Shown: positions 27,793-40,972, counted from the first letter of the stretch. The stretch: 64,000 nt of DNA from Diprion similis (GCF_021155765.1 NC_060107.1:13006501-13070500), one strand, 5' to 3'. A program made the numbers and translations. Notes: generated by a model not told the origin, from the letters alone.

Positions 27793-27910
27793 CGCCTGTG
27801 AGTACTCAGTTGACGACGATGAAGCGAGGAGGAGAAGAAAAACTGGACAAACAAATAAAGAACTGTTGAAATATTGACTGGCTAGCGGCGTGCACGTTAC
27901 TGTCCAATTC
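27793..27910 (-). other. Probable 5' UTR exon of the vitellogenin receptor
   Basis: On the minus strand a gtaagt donor at 27792 could join the ctacag acceptor just before the receptor ATG (26983), giving an intron of about 810 bases. The upstream boundary is unknown. The segment has a diverged copy at 30205-30305 that keeps the donor. Confidence 0.35.
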
Positions 27911-28319
27911 ATAACTCGACGACTGGAAGAAGGGAGCGACGAAGCGGGGAAAAGGGAGGGATAATCAAACTTATGAAAACATTAAAGGTCGCATCGAACG
28001 ATTCGATACTTGGTACTTACCAAACACGTGTCAGATTATATTTCTACACAACCAAATCACGTAAGTAAACACCTTTGTCATCATCTCTTTGTGCGCAACG
28101 TTTCGAATAGGATAAGTATGAGGATGGAAACAGTACATGTCAACTCAAATTCGAGCACACCTATATACGCGATGGAACGAATGTAGCGATGGTGGCTGTT
28201 CAATGCTCGACGATATTGTAAAGACGAGAGAAAATAATAATATGTAAAATTTTGTTGTAATGTAACTTTGTTTTTATTGTTCTTTGCTGCTAAACGGCTA
28301 AACAGTTCTTCACTCATAT

Positions 28320-29640
28320 ATGAAAATAAAATTATTTACCTACCTGCCTGCGGCAGCACAGTTGTCGAAAAAAAATGATCGCATGCTCACGTATTTTCGA
28401 ATCTCTTAACGACTTCCGTTTGTTCACATGAATCAATAAAAGGATTTTGATTTAACCAAACGCTACAGTCACTGGTGGTGAAATGAATATTAAGTAAATA
28501 TTAAAAAATCGTATTTACTTGAACTAAATAATAAGCAATTGACAAATTCAAGTTGAATAAATATTCAATCCACTTGAGTGTATTGTTTAGTTGATCAAAA
28601 AATCTTGGTCGACGGAATATTCAAATTGATTTAACTATTTGATGATTCAATTAATCCAACCAAGGCTTGTGCTCCAGGCAACATTGTATGTTTTTGTAGC
28701 AAGAAATATTTGGTTGAATTTGGTCCAACTATTGTTTTGAATGCATTGAGTAAAAAAATAATAAATAAATAGTTTAATAATCGAGTACTGACATTTTTTA
28801 CACATGCACCACAAATTAAGATAAAATAAACTAACATAATGCAAACAACCTATAATTAACCTTATTATGTGACTTATTATGTTCTAGACGGTCAATACGC
28901 TTCAGATAAATCAGAGACAATAAAGTCAATAAAACTGCATGATACGCTCGACTTTTACGATTTGTACGGTAAAATAAATTCTCTACTCAATGTATGAGTA
29001 CAATTGATGCACTTTTTACCATTTGAATTAACATTGAAATTAATATTTGAAATAAAGATATATTTGTGTCCTTAAAAATAACTCTGACATCATTATAATA
29101 TGATAGGGAAGTCTGATGGTTTTTTGTATTCCTGATTTTATTAGTTTAAGGAAAATATAATTACCTACACGTTTTCTTTTTTCTATATTTGAAAGAAAGT
29201 TGAAGCTGCATGATTTAACTCAGCCACATGGCAGCTGATCAAAAATTACAAAAATACTAAAATAATTTTTTTATCGAATTCATTTATCATGCATTTTACG
29301 AGAAAAGAGGAAGTTGAGATGAACGTAAACATCTTACTGACGGAAAATTTTGTTGAAATTTCATAAATGTGCTGTAACGCTGTCTAAATTATTACACAAG
29401 TTTTAGATCAAGATTTGTAAAGCGTTTTATTCCATCTTTTAAAATCGTTCTTCTTGGGGATTTAAAACGCTTTAAATTATTATAATACTCCTAAGTGATT
29501 ATTTACTTGTTGTTGAAAAATAAAAATTGATTAAACAACCGTTGCATTGATCTTAGTAAATTTAGTAATAAGATGTACTTCTTATTTGAATCAAACCAAT
29601 CATTAATCGAACTAAACAAATCAGGGAAAACGAGTCAAGA
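28320..29640. other. AT-rich intergenic stretch, no feature recognised
   Basis: No coding exon or known repeat was seen. A short AT palindrome (AAGTAAATA ... TATTTACTT) lies near 28493-28521. Confidence 0.4.
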
Positions 29641-29689
29641 TTGCTGTTCGTGTAGCAATTAAGGCAATATGGTCTTCAGTGTAATCTGA

Positions 29690-30305
29690 CTGATGAAGTG
29701 AAAAATTGCAAGATGAAAAACAATGTTCCGCGTATCTGTGACATAACATATAAAATGATTAAAAATAAACTGTTTGATTCCACAAAAGAGCAGATGAAAA
29801 AGGATTTATCGATACCTACTCCTATTTCTGTATGGTAAATCCCCCCGTAAAACCGAGTGAAATACCGTTCAAGGATTATCTGAAATAAACTGAATTGAAT
29901 TCTGGTTTAGAAAAAAAATTTAAACGTGCAACTAAACTTGCACTATCTGTTCAGACATGTATGGATCGATTTGAAATTGGGGTAACTGCAGTACTGAGTA
30001 TCATATAGTTTAGTCATAAATTTGCACTTGGTTTCTACCAGCTACGATACTTTAATCTACTCATTAATTATACGCTGACGGTGGCATAAAATCAACGCTA
30101 TTATAAGTGTTTTTCGAATGCTGAAGGTGTGAATTTAGTTTATTTCTGGCAACGTATTCCGCATTACCGTATAAATATAAACATAGTTTAAATTTGACGG
30201 ACGTTTACTTACCCCTCAAAGGTACTTAGTACATGACGGTGAAGTGAGGGAGAGAAAAAGTGGACAAACAAATCAGGAAATATTGACTGGCTCCGGCTCA
30301 CCGGT
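29690..30305 (-). pseudogene. Decayed copy of the vitellogenin receptor 5' end
   Basis: Two segments match the receptor's 5' region in the same order and orientation. The stretch at about 29693-29775 resembles the signal-peptide exon and its upstream flank at about 26942-27020, with the ATG position changed to ACG. The stretch at about 30205-30305 resembles 27783-27890, sharing GTGGACAAACAAAT-like and GAAATATTGACTGGCT words and the gtaagt donor. The space between them is shorter than in the parent copy. It could be a dead partial duplication, or an upstream alternative promoter that still splices to the receptor. Confidence 0.55.
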
Positions 30306-31137
30306 TCGAAAAAGGCGGTGGAGAACCTAGAAAATGGGAAGCAGAAATAGCAAATTTATAAAAAGAACACGTTGCACTTTTTGGGGGTTGGGTTAGGCAT
30401 CGAAAGGGTGCGCACAGTGGCTGGAATGCCAAATTCGCGGAAAAGTTGCAATAACTATTCAGATTTTTGTCTGAATGCAATAAAAATCAGCTCTCGAAAA
30501 TTTTTCTTTCCGCAGTTTCCAAATATAAACTCAAAACTCCAAAATTACGTTACTCAAATCTTACAATTAATGCGATTTTCTTGAAAATGGGTAGATGAAG
30601 ACTTTGAAGATTGACAGTTTCGAATCAGAAATTCGAATTTGCAAACTCAAAATGGCGAAGCCAACATGGCGCTGACTATACATTGGAAATTATCCAATCT
30701 GAATAAAAATCAGTATACATTCGGGATTTTCAAATTGCTGATTTCATATCGAAAATTAAAGTTTTCAAATCAAAAATGATAAATTCAAAATAGGGTCCAC
30801 AGAGGGCCGAGCTTTAATAATAACTCGAATTTATTTGCGGCTGTTTTACGTATGTAGAATAAATGCAATGAAACTATAATAGCAACAGTGTGTATCTTCA
30901 ACGCCTATCGATCTTGTATGAGATGAAAAGAAATAATAATACGTATTTTGTTAAGATATTGTTCATGTTATTTTTACTTTTTTGTTTATTTATTTTTTTT
31001 CTTTATTCTTTGCTTCTTTTGTCTTTTATTTATAGGTCTGTAATAAAGGATGAACGTATGGAATATTTATAACAAGTTTATAGCTTACTCGTGTAATAAC
31101 ATTCAATTTGATATAACGTTAGCTATTACTAAAACGA
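30306..31137. other. Intergenic stretch with no feature recognised
   Basis: AT-rich DNA between the receptor's upstream copy and the zinc-finger gene. It includes ATGGCG-containing words near 30650-30680. No coding exon is supported. It contains the 3' flank of the zinc-finger gene. Confidence 0.4.
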
Positions 31138-33891
31138 TCAAGTCAGACTATTTTCTCTTCTCTGGGAAATTCGATACTTCCGACACGCTTCTGGGCAATG
31201 ACGTTCTAAATATCGCCTTTGCGAGAATGCCTTGAAGCATACTCCACACCGCCATTGCCATTGATGGTGATTTCGGGTCCGTTGATGAGCCCTCAAGTTC
31301 GATCTGCGCAGAGAAATTCAGCACTGGATATTGTAAAATCTGTTCTACATAAATCGAAAGAAACACTTTTCGCAGTTCACTTTTCACGGAGTGAATATTG
31401 TGTTGAAGCAATACTTTAAAGCTCAATAATTGTAAATTTATACGATTTACCGATGTGATTGAATTTTGAATTTGTTACGCACCGATCGGCAAATGACTTT
31501 TGGCAAACCGGACACTCGAACGGCCTTTCACCGGTGTGAAGTCGAAGATGACCTTTCAGTACCCAAGGTCGATCAAAGCTCTTTCGGCAATACGGGCAGT
31601 AGTGTAAGGCTTTGATGCGTTTCCAAGTTTCCGTGTTTCCGACTTCCGAGTACGGCGCCCTCTCTTCTTCATAAAATTTTATCGCTTTGATCAAAGTGTT
31701 ACTAGCCGGCAATCGCATTGTGGGAGATAAATCTGCCGACTCGGCGTCGACGGACTTTTCGTCCGACGGTTGGTTATCATTTTTACCGCATTTCCCGCCC
31801 TCAACGTTCATTCGTGCGTCGTTGATTTTTACATTTTCGCATCTTTCGATCAGCTCTTTGTCGGCGTCGAATAGATTCTTTCTTGCGTTTAAGTCACACG
31901 CGTAATTCGTTATCGTCGGTGCGCCTGCAACGGCTGCTGACGTTGAAAATACGTCGGCTGATTGGCAGGAATCTGTTAACTGCAGGCCTAGTTCTTCCGG
32001 AATTGATGTGTTCCACAACATGCTGTTGTCTTTTTTAAAGCTGTATCGAGTTACGATTGAAAGTTTCGGACAAGTCCACATATTGCTTACAGACTTTGTA
32101 GACACTTCTTTGCTCTGATTTTTTCGTCTGGTATCAGATACCGTCGGCAACCATGATACGGAAAGTTCATTCTCTACGAAAAATTGTAGAAAATAAGTAT
32201 TATTGAAAACGCAATGAAAAGACAAACCAATCGGTGATGCTAAGCGTCGTTTGAATTGTTTTTTGCACAATATAATATAGAACATATAGCGAACGGTCGA
32301 TTGCACAGTGACATTGTTGCTGAAAAAACTGTGGTGATATAACCTATAATCAAGAAAACGCAATCCGCCCCAAAAAAGGGTTGTAGGGTTGAGTTGGAAA
32401 CTTATTTGCACATATCGCATAATTTCTTCCCTAGAAATTGATCTCCACTTAACCTGGAAAATGTCGCACCTACTCTCTAAAAATGGTTAGCGGAATTCCT
32501 AAGCTGTTCAAAAGATTTTTGTTACGTTGATCTTGTGCGTCACGATTTACGTTAGAGAAACGTTTCGATTACAATCCTCAAGTAGAACATGATCGGCGAC
32601 CAAAATTTGCAACCGTGTGTACAATTTTTCAAAATGAAAGATGAAAATAATATTGAATGATACATACCGTCATGAAAATTACTTGTTTTCTGATATCTTG
32701 TCATCGATTTAATCAGGCAGTGTGGCATGTTGCTTATGTTTGTTTATTATTCGTTTACAATATCAAGAAACTTATTGAAAAATCGCAATTATGTTACGCA
32801 CACTATTTTATATTGAATAGTAAACCTGAAAACGTATATGAACAAGTGATCCACTAGTGGCGTGTTTCAAAATATTCTTCTTCAAAGCCATAGATAAATT
32901 GATCCAAGACCACATTCAGAGGATTGCGAAAAAGAAACAAAAGACAATCTGTACCCGGGAGTGTAACGATGAGACATTGATTGACGTGTGCATTTGTTAC
33001 TGTCAATCCCGTCAGGCTTAGTAAACTCAGAGTTTGAGACAATTAGTCTACAAAATGGCAACCTTTATAATAAGAGCCACGATACGTATGTTTTTAGTAC
33101 GATGATGTGAATTCCGAATTACCTATAAGCGTGCATAAGCGCGTGATAGTTGCATCACAAGGAGTACAAGATACACTTTTCCGGGCTTGTTTGAAAATAG
33201 GTTGGTACTTGCCAACGATAAAAATCCCCTAGAAGTGAGACAGAGCAGCGGAGACTAAACTACTTTTACCGCCTAGTGAATACTGATCTACTTCGCCTGC
33301 TTCGGAGAAATTTGATTCATTTGACTCGATACAATAGATCAATCGATGTTTCTCGGATCTTGAAACTTTTAAATGAGCACATGATACACTTATTTACACC
33401 TTTCATATGTTAAGAATACTTTACTTTGCAAGCTAAAGTAACGGTTTGAGAAATGATTTTATAATTACAACGTTTAAAATGCTTGAATTCTGATGTTTTA
33501 ATCCGATTCTAGTGTCACATTGAGCTCATACTCGTGGTCCCGATCCCTACAAACTGTCTGAAAAATATTCATGAATTCTTATACTACAGCAAAGTTATAA
33601 TGTGGATACGTAATTGTTAACAGACATTCACTCACTGTAATCTATGTACTGTTAATTGTACCGTGCTAACATAAATCTATAATAAATCTGTAATCTTTGA
33701 AGATCTCTACGGTAAAAAAAATGATCTCAAAGAAATTATAGAATCGAATCAAAGACACACAAGTGTAAATGCTTACCAGTTGATATCTTAAAGCTTGTGC
33801 TGCTCGAATTTGTCGTGTTCACTGTCGGATTTGTAAACGGTTCTCCCTCTATTCTTACGTTTTGATTCAGACGGTCCACCGGCCGATTCAT
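31138..33891 (-). CDS. Snail-like C2H2 zinc-finger protein with three fingers
   Basis: Three exons join in phase: 33891-33777, 32173-31483 and 31303-31138, for 323 aa. Introns start with gtaagc and gtgcgt. The first 225 residues are unremarkable and polar. Finger 1 (about 231-252) has C-x2-C-x12-H-x3-H with [15 protein letters not shown] and a consensus HTGERPF linker. Finger 2 (from 259) reads [18 protein letters not shown]. Finger 3 (288-309) ends H-x4-C, as in the last finger of Snail and Scratch proteins. RPW-L-GH and FADRSNLRAH are Snail-family hallmarks, so an E-box-binding nuclear repressor is inferred. Differences: only three fingers rather than four or five, and no SNAG peptide at the start ([10 protein letters not shown]). 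An extra small exon in the 1.6-kb first intron cannot be excluded. Head to head with me31B. Confidence 0.8.
32174..33776 (-). other. First intron of the Snail-like gene
   Basis: A 1.6-kb AT-rich intron between compatible phase-1 splice sites. No coding exon or repeat was recognised, though a short exon could hide in it. Confidence 0.5.
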
Positions 33892-34594
33892 CCTTTAACC
33901 CTAGAATGGTACACTTATTGTTTTTACCGCCTAACTACAAACAAACGTACTCCAGTGTAACATTCTAGTGTTGAGATATTTGTTTACTTCTTCTTGAATT
34001 TTTGTTGAATTGGTAACTAACGCAGAACGATTATAATCACGTTCTTAAGCTGCAGTTTTTGCATCGAACGAAATAAGTTCATACATACCCATAAAACGTG
34101 TTCCCCAGGCTCGTGGTAGTCGCGAATCGCCGCGTAGAAAGACGAGGATTGGCTGTTTCTTGTGTAGCCCTTACGAAATTAGCGTGAGCGCGGCCATTGA
34201 GAGACGTTATGTGGTGTCGCGGGGTAGTCAGTCACTCTGTTGTTACTGGTTTCGTGGAACGCCACGCACCGAGCGCCACAAGGCAACCGCTTGTGTTCCG
34301 AAAGTGTTTTTATTCTTTTCACGGCACACATCGTGTTACATTCAAAGATAATAATTATTGGCCCGCAATTGACGCAGTGCGTTCATTGTTAAAGTTATTG
34401 TAAAAACAATATACCAGTAGCGTCGTGATACAATCCCGTGTAATATATATCCGAAAGTAGAAGGTTATTGTGCCACGGAAGGGAGCCAGGCCGCACAGCC
34501 GAGATTATAAAAAGTTGACATTGGAACGGCCATTTTGGCGTGTTGTTTCCGAATCGAGTGCTGTGTTTCAGCATCGATATCCATCAGTTTGAAG
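33892..34594. promoter_or_regulatory. Bidirectional promoter region and me31B 5' UTR exon
   Basis: The Snail-like gene starts at 33891 on the minus strand. A non-coding me31B first exon appears to end at 34594, before a gtaaga donor. The part from 34110 to 34560 is richer in CpG than its surroundings and contains ATTGG (inverted CCAAT) near 34149. The exact transcription starts are not visible. Confidence 0.45.
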
Positions 34595-36181
34595 GTAAGA
34601 TGCACCTTCTCTCATCTCATTTTATGCACCGTACTACAGAGTTTGAGCAACATTTCTGACTTAAGTTCGTGATACTACTTGATCGACCTCGTCTATTATT
34701 TATTTCGCTTTATAAATCAAAGTTCAAAGAACTCTGCACCAGTTACGGTACAATGGATCCAGCTTGGTACAAGATTTTCGCCCGCGATATTCTATTCCGT
34801 ATTGTTTGTACTTGGGGAAATTTTTCTCACCCTTCTGATATGCATCTACGCGAATATTTCATCACGATAATACTTGTACACCTCTCATCTCGCTTGGTTG
34901 GATTAAATATTTGAAGAATTCTGAGTGAAAAGAGCGAAAGAAAAGAAACCTTCGGTTAGCATGGCATAAAGCCTCGTTTATGCACCCGTTTGGCACTGCG
35001 GTGTCCCAGTAAATTCACAATGGAGGATGTATGTGCCAGTTTTGTTGATACACCATACACATCGGTATACTCATCGGTTTTTGTTTGCTCAGATAGCTGG
35101 CCCGTAGCCATATGATTTTTTGATTTTTTTTCCTTTTTTTTTTTACCGAAAAAAGCACACTCGGTTTATTTTCAAACGTAGTAAAATAACGGCAATCGAA
35201 TGAAGTAAGCAGAGTATATTAAAACAATCATGTACTTGTTATTTACAATCTAAAAAACAAATTCAAAATTTATATTAAAATTATGAAAATCATTCAATTG
35301 TATTTTACATTTTCAAGCATGTAAAATTCCAGTTACATTTCAAACCGACTCATCGATCTTTGTACTCAACGGAGCTTGACAATATAAACACATTTTTTCA
35401 GTAAGAACGTATGTATACCTTGAATTGAACACGTATTCACAGCTTGTGTATTTCTTGTTCAGTTTGGAAATTTTTTTTCCTACCTCGAAGTAGAGCTTAG
35501 CGTTATACACACCTCGGCGTTTCTTTTTTTTTTTTTTTGTTTTTTTTTGCTATACATTCAGACATTTATGATCACGTTCTTTTGTAATACAAGAATCTCA
35601 CATGTTTGGAAATGTCTTTCTTTTCTTATCTCCTGCACATTCCCTTCCTTTTATCTTTGTCTTTCTTTATTTTTATTATGAGCTGCTTTATTTTTTTTGT
35701 TTTAGTTTCTTGTGTAATTATCTATTTGTTTTGGTAATAAGACTAAAATTTATTTTAACCTCGTATCGAATAGTTTCAGCTAGTTTACAGATATTTATAG
35801 AATTGAAGTTTACACTTGGTTTTATAATCAATTACTTGTACTCTATATTTTTCTCATTGATTGTGAATATTATTACTTTCAAGCCATCGGTAACTGCTCG
35901 TCCTTATGATAACGCCTTCTGCAGATAGCAGCAATGTTTTGATAAAATTAGTAGAATATACGGTTATTTCATGGTTCGCAAGGTTTATTGTCCTATCTAT
36001 TGTCATTAATTTCCGACTTTCATATCGTTGAATTTCATTATAAAGTTAACAGTCCGTATTACAGGATAACTCCTAAATTTAAGTAACAGCGATGAAAATA
36101 GTAAGAAAACAAAGATGTGAAGTTCTAAAGCTTAGGGTCCAGTTTATGCAAACAAAGCATTTTATGATTACATTTTTTCAG
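34595..36181 (+). other. Probable first intron of me31B (5' UTR intron)
   Basis: Runs from the gtaaga donor at 34595 to the ttttttcag acceptor at 36181. It is AT-rich with T-runs of 8-18 bases near 35130 and 35525. No coding exon is recognised inside. Confidence 0.5.
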
Positions 36182-36210
36182 GAAATTTGAGACACTCTAA
36201 AGCCTGCGAT

Positions 36211-39200
36211 ATGATGACCGAAACTCATATTAATTCTAATCACATGCTGAATTCCGGCTTGGGTCCGAAAGGTGATCTAGAGAAGATGGACGATATAGGT
36301 TGGAAAGCAAAACTGAAAATTCCGCCCAAAGACAAACGCATCAAAACAAGTGTAAGTTAAACACAACTAAATTTCAAGAACGTACCTTTTGTACAGACAC
36401 TTAGATTGGTTCTAAGGAAAAATTTAATCCTAAACTAATGTGACCAGGCACAACTTGTAATGCAAACCAAAGTTATAAGACTTTTATTGTATATCATAGG
36501 ATGTTACGGACACACGTGGCAACGAATTCGAAGAATTCTGCTTAAAGCGTGAATTGTTGATGGGAATTTTTGAGAAGGGGTGGGAAAAGCCGTCCCCAAT
36601 ACAAGAAGCAAGTATCCCCATAGCTCTTTCTGGCAAAGATGTACTTGCACGAGCTAAAAATGGCACAGGCAAGACTGGTGCATATTCAATCCCTGTATTA
36701 GAACAGGTAGGAAAAACTAAACAAAGAAACAGATGAAAAGTTGTTGAAAATTCTCTTTCTAAATTATTACATCTTGCAGGTGGATCCACGTAAAGATGTT
36801 ATTCAAGCATTAGTGATAGTTCCTACTAGAGAATTGGCACTGCAGACATCACAGATATGCATTGAACTTGCAAAACACATGGACGTCAAGGTCATGGTTA
36901 CCACTGGAGGAACTAATCTGCGCGACGACATTATGAGGATTTACCAAAAGGGTTAGAGTTTGTTGAATAGTTCATAATAGTTTGGAAATTTATTGAGGAT
37001 CAAGGCTTGTTCATTTTTTCGATTAGAAGTTGAGACAGAATTTTTTCATAAGCAGTTATGTTTTGTACATTATTCAAACTCGATATATTGGATTTCCTTT
37101 GTTAACTCTAGATGAATTTCCTTCCTAAGCTTCCTAATTCATATGCACTTATCGAAATGTATTTTTTCAGTGCAAGTAATCATTGCGACACCGGGACGTA
37201 TCCTCGATCTTATGGATAAAAATGTTGCAAATATGGATCACTGTAGAATCCTCGTATTGGATGAAGCTGACAAGCTTCTATCTCAAGACTTTAAAGGGAT
37301 GCTGGATCATGTTATATCCAGGTATAAACTGTTGCAAATTCAGTTCAATCGCATTTTGGTTTTTCTGGATTTGAGTAGAAACGAAAAATCTACAAAATTC
37401 TTTATGTTTTTGTTCATAGATTACCACAAGAACGTCAGATTCTATTATACTCTGCTACATTTCCCCTGACAGTAAAGCAATTCATGGAAAAGCATCTAAG
37501 GGATCCATATGAAATTAATCTGATGGAAGAGTTGACATTGAAAGGAGTGACACAATATTATGCTTTTGTACAGGAACGTCAAAAAGTTCACTGCCTTAAT
37601 ACGCTATTTTCTAAGGTAAAACTCCTAAATATCAAAACTTATGTGGCAGAAAGTTATATTTGAAATTCGTATTCCTCCATTTTTTATGTAATTGTCTCTT
37701 TTCCGCACTTTCCAACTATGGCTGTTGGTAATATCCTCAATCCGAAATAGCTGTAAATTAGATGACTGAATTTTTATGAAGTTGACGTAATGTAACGCAA
37801 CATTAATGAAGAAATTATTTTTTTGCAACGTTATAATGATTTTCAAAGGGTAAAATTTTCAAAGTATGAGCACGATTTGCTTAAGTATGGTTTACTGAAT
37901 TTCACACAGTCCTAAAGGTGCGAGACAGCGATTATTTACTGAACTGCATCGGTACAATAGCATTATCAATTTCAGCCTTGTGGATTTTTCGTGATCCAAG
38001 TATCTGTTTTCTGAAAACTGCTACGAAATTTAATCCGACGTTTAATATCCGGGCACTCTAATATCGTATGTAAGCAAACGAAATTCGTTCATATTTTTGA
38101 GACACCCCAAAATTCTGATTTTCTTGAATTTCTCTGTTCTATTCCAACCAACATAAAAAATTCTCTGCTCATCAAACTTCTCTGTACCAAAAAAATTCAG
38201 GAGAAAGTTTCTCAGCATGATTAGTCAGGCAAATTATTTATAGATTATTTCTATTTGTCTATTATTTAGTCGCTTCATACTAACATGAGCCGAAGGTTAC
38301 GCAACACTATTACTGATGTTTTTTACTTGTATTTTATACTTGTTTTGACCTTTGTTGAATTTCGAATCGTCGTTATTTTCGATTGTATAAGAAAAAGATG
38401 TGTGGAAAATTTCATTCTAATTCTCAAGAATTAAGTAAAAAAATGGGCCAGCGAGAGACTCGGGGCTCGAAATAAAAATCTGAAACAATTAGAGATTAGT
38501 TTTGTTTTTTAATATTTAAAGCCAATGTAAAACCATTCAACACTGGAAATCCACAAAAAAAAAAAACCGTTCAACGACGTGTGTATACTCTTTTTTTTTT
38601 TAAGGGAAAATTTAACCAATGATTATTTTCCTTTGGAAAATTTCAAAGAGTTATCAAATCATTTCCATGAAATATGTATTTTGTTATCATTTTGTTCTGG
38701 AATTTACAAGATATTCACCCGTGAGGTTTTACGTATTTTTCGAGTTACCATCCGAAAACTTTATTCATTTTCGATAACCGTTTCGTGTATTGACTGGTTG
38801 TGTTAAAAACATCAGACTTTCGACCAATCCTAGTGAACTAATTATATCGTTTTTATTTTCAAGTTACAAATTACACAGAGCATAATATTCTGCAATTCAA
38901 CACAACGCGTTGAATTACTCGCTAAGAAAATAACAGATCTCGGCTACTGCTGTTATTACATACATGCGAAAATGGCCCAGGCACACCGAAATCGAGTCTT
39001 TCATGATTTCCGCGCTGGACTCTGCCGGAACCTGGTGAGTAACCCAAACACACAACGTAGATAAAATATAGTCTAAATATTAAGGAGGATCATTTTTTCC
39101 ATTTACAACGGATTCACTACTGTAATTGAAATCAAATTCTATTTCTTTCAATATGGAAAAGCTATTTTTATTACTCTGTATAATTTTTGAAATGCTTGCA

Positions 39201-40582
39201 AGATCTGCATTTTTATGATTTATTTATTGTTTATGCCAAAATAGTGTCATGTTGAAAGTATTTGCGCATTATGTACTAAACGTGTACAAACCTTTCAACC
39301 CGTAAATGTGATTATTAATTATTTTCACAATTATATGGACAATTTTTATCAGTTTTTACTGCGTTTCAGTTAAAAGTACATTTTTTTTTGCTCTTACGAA
39401 AAGTATTTTCATTAAGAGATTATTTAAGGATGTGTTGAACTTACACTCAGCTCAGATATATTTCGAACCATAAGTGCAACCAAATCTCTTCAAGTTAATT
39501 ACAATTCGACAGGTTTCGTTGGTCTCTAAAAAATTTTGACAAATTGAATTGCAATTATAAACGCCTTGTTAATTACAACAAAACAGAGAAATCGCAGCAT
39601 TATACTGTTTTTTCATACCAAAAAATCTATGTGTAGTTCACCTGATTAGATGAACAATGATTTATTTTCTTCATAAATCGTCAGAAATATTTTCTAGCGA
39701 AAAAATTAACAAATTGAAAAAATTTAATTGTTAAACCATTACAATTGATGATGGATGACACATTATGATTTATTAATAAATGCATTAATGTGGCTTCTAA
39801 CTCGGACGATCTATAGGAAATTCAGTCACGAATAGAACAAGCTATTGTTAGTCAGAATATGGATTTCCTCGGAATAATGATGGCATAATTATTTTTAACT
39901 CTCTCAAGTGATTAATATCATGATATCTTGACGTTTATATTTAGATTTTTAAAATTTTTTCTCATATCATAGGGCCGTTTTCAAGTTAACTAAACTTCAG
40001 GGTTGAAAACAATTAGCTTAAGACTTTCTAAGCCTTTGGTTTATCTTACTTTTATTTCAAGCACTTTTTTTTACCTAGCAAATGAATTCTTAAGTTTAAA
40101 ACTAATAGTAACTTCAAGTACTAAGATTGACGATCGTTTAGGTATGTGATTTTCTGTTGTCCTGACGATTAAGTAAATGTGACGTACTTTTGCACCGCTA
40201 CATCAAGTATAAAAAGTAGTATAATAACTGCTCGTCAAGCTAAACTAACGATAGTGAAAAATCTAAAAATGCATAATTCTTATAGGTTTGTAGTGATCTG
40301 TTCACGCGTGGAATTGACGTGCAAGCTGTGAATGTTGTAATAAACTTTGACTTTCCGAAGATGGCGGAAACGTATTTGCATCGTATTGGACGTTCAGGTA
40401 GATTTGGACACTTAGGTATTGCGATCAACCTCATAACTTACGAAGATCGCTTTGCCTTGCACCGCATAGAACAAGAGCTTGGAACCGAGATAAAGCCAAT
40501 TCCAAAGGTGATTGATCCAAGCTTGTACGTCGCACGATTGGAAGAGAATAGCATTATGGAAGAAGGAAACATATCCAAGTAG
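36211..40582 (+). CDS. me31B: DEAD-box RNA helicase me31B / DDX6
   Basis: Seven coding exons join in phase: 36211-36351, 36500-36706, 36780-36951, 37171-37321, 37420-37615, 38864-39034 and 40286-40582, for 444 aa. This ATP-dependent RNA helicase represses and decays mRNA in P-bodies and germ granules, with 4E-T, EDC3/Tral and the CCR4-NOT complex. Motifs in order: Q motif [18 protein letters not shown], Ia PTRELALQ, Ib TPGR, II DEAD, III SAT, IV SIIFCN, V RGID and [10 protein letters not shown]. The DDX6-specific [20 protein letters not shown] is intact. Length is as expected. The large fifth and sixth introns (about 1.25 kb each) are AT-rich. The usually strict LQINQS reads LQITQS at the start of exon 6. 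MAQAH stands where vertebrate DDX6 has MRQEH. Both ATGs at 36211 and 36214 are possible starts. Confidence 0.96.
37616..38863 (+). other. me31B: Intron 5 of me31B
   Basis: 1.25 kb, GT-AG, AT-rich. Short open frames inside (37625-37846 minus, 38579-38806 plus) show no family resemblance. Confidence 0.75.
39035..40285 (+). other. me31B: Intron 6 of me31B
   Basis: 1.25 kb, GT-AG (gtgagt to ttatag), AT-rich. No exon or repeat was recognised. Confidence 0.75.
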
Positions 40583-40700
40583 TTTGGAAAATGTTTAAGA
40601 TATGAACAAAATTGAGAGAAAAAAACATAAAGAAATACACGAAAATGCTCAAAGCATCTTCTAAGAGTGGAAAAAGTGATTTTTTCGGTGCAGAGGAAGG

Positions 40701-40701
40701 G

Positions 40702-40735
<34 letters not shown>

Positions 40736-40755
40736 CACACTTATATATATATATG
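40701..40755. repeat. TA microsatellite
   Basis: Interrupted TA dinucleotide run of about 55 bases, roughly 120 bases after the me31B stop codon. Confidence 0.85.
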
Positions 40756-40946
40756 ATACTATACATATGTATATATGCTTTGAACTCACGATTATATGTG
40801 AAAAGTTACTTAAGTCTGAAGATAATAGTCGACTAATGCCTAGCAGTGTAAAGAAAAAGACAAAAACAGTGCTATGAACATTGATTTAGATAAAAAGTGA
40901 TTTCGAGAGTTATGAAGTGGAGATTAACAAAAAATTGAAAAAATAA

Positions 40947-40972
40947 AAACAAACAAACAAACAAACAAACAA
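40947..40972. repeat. AAAC tetranucleotide repeat
   Basis: About six AAAC units. Similar short AAAC runs occur near 42604 and 43279. Confidence 0.85.
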
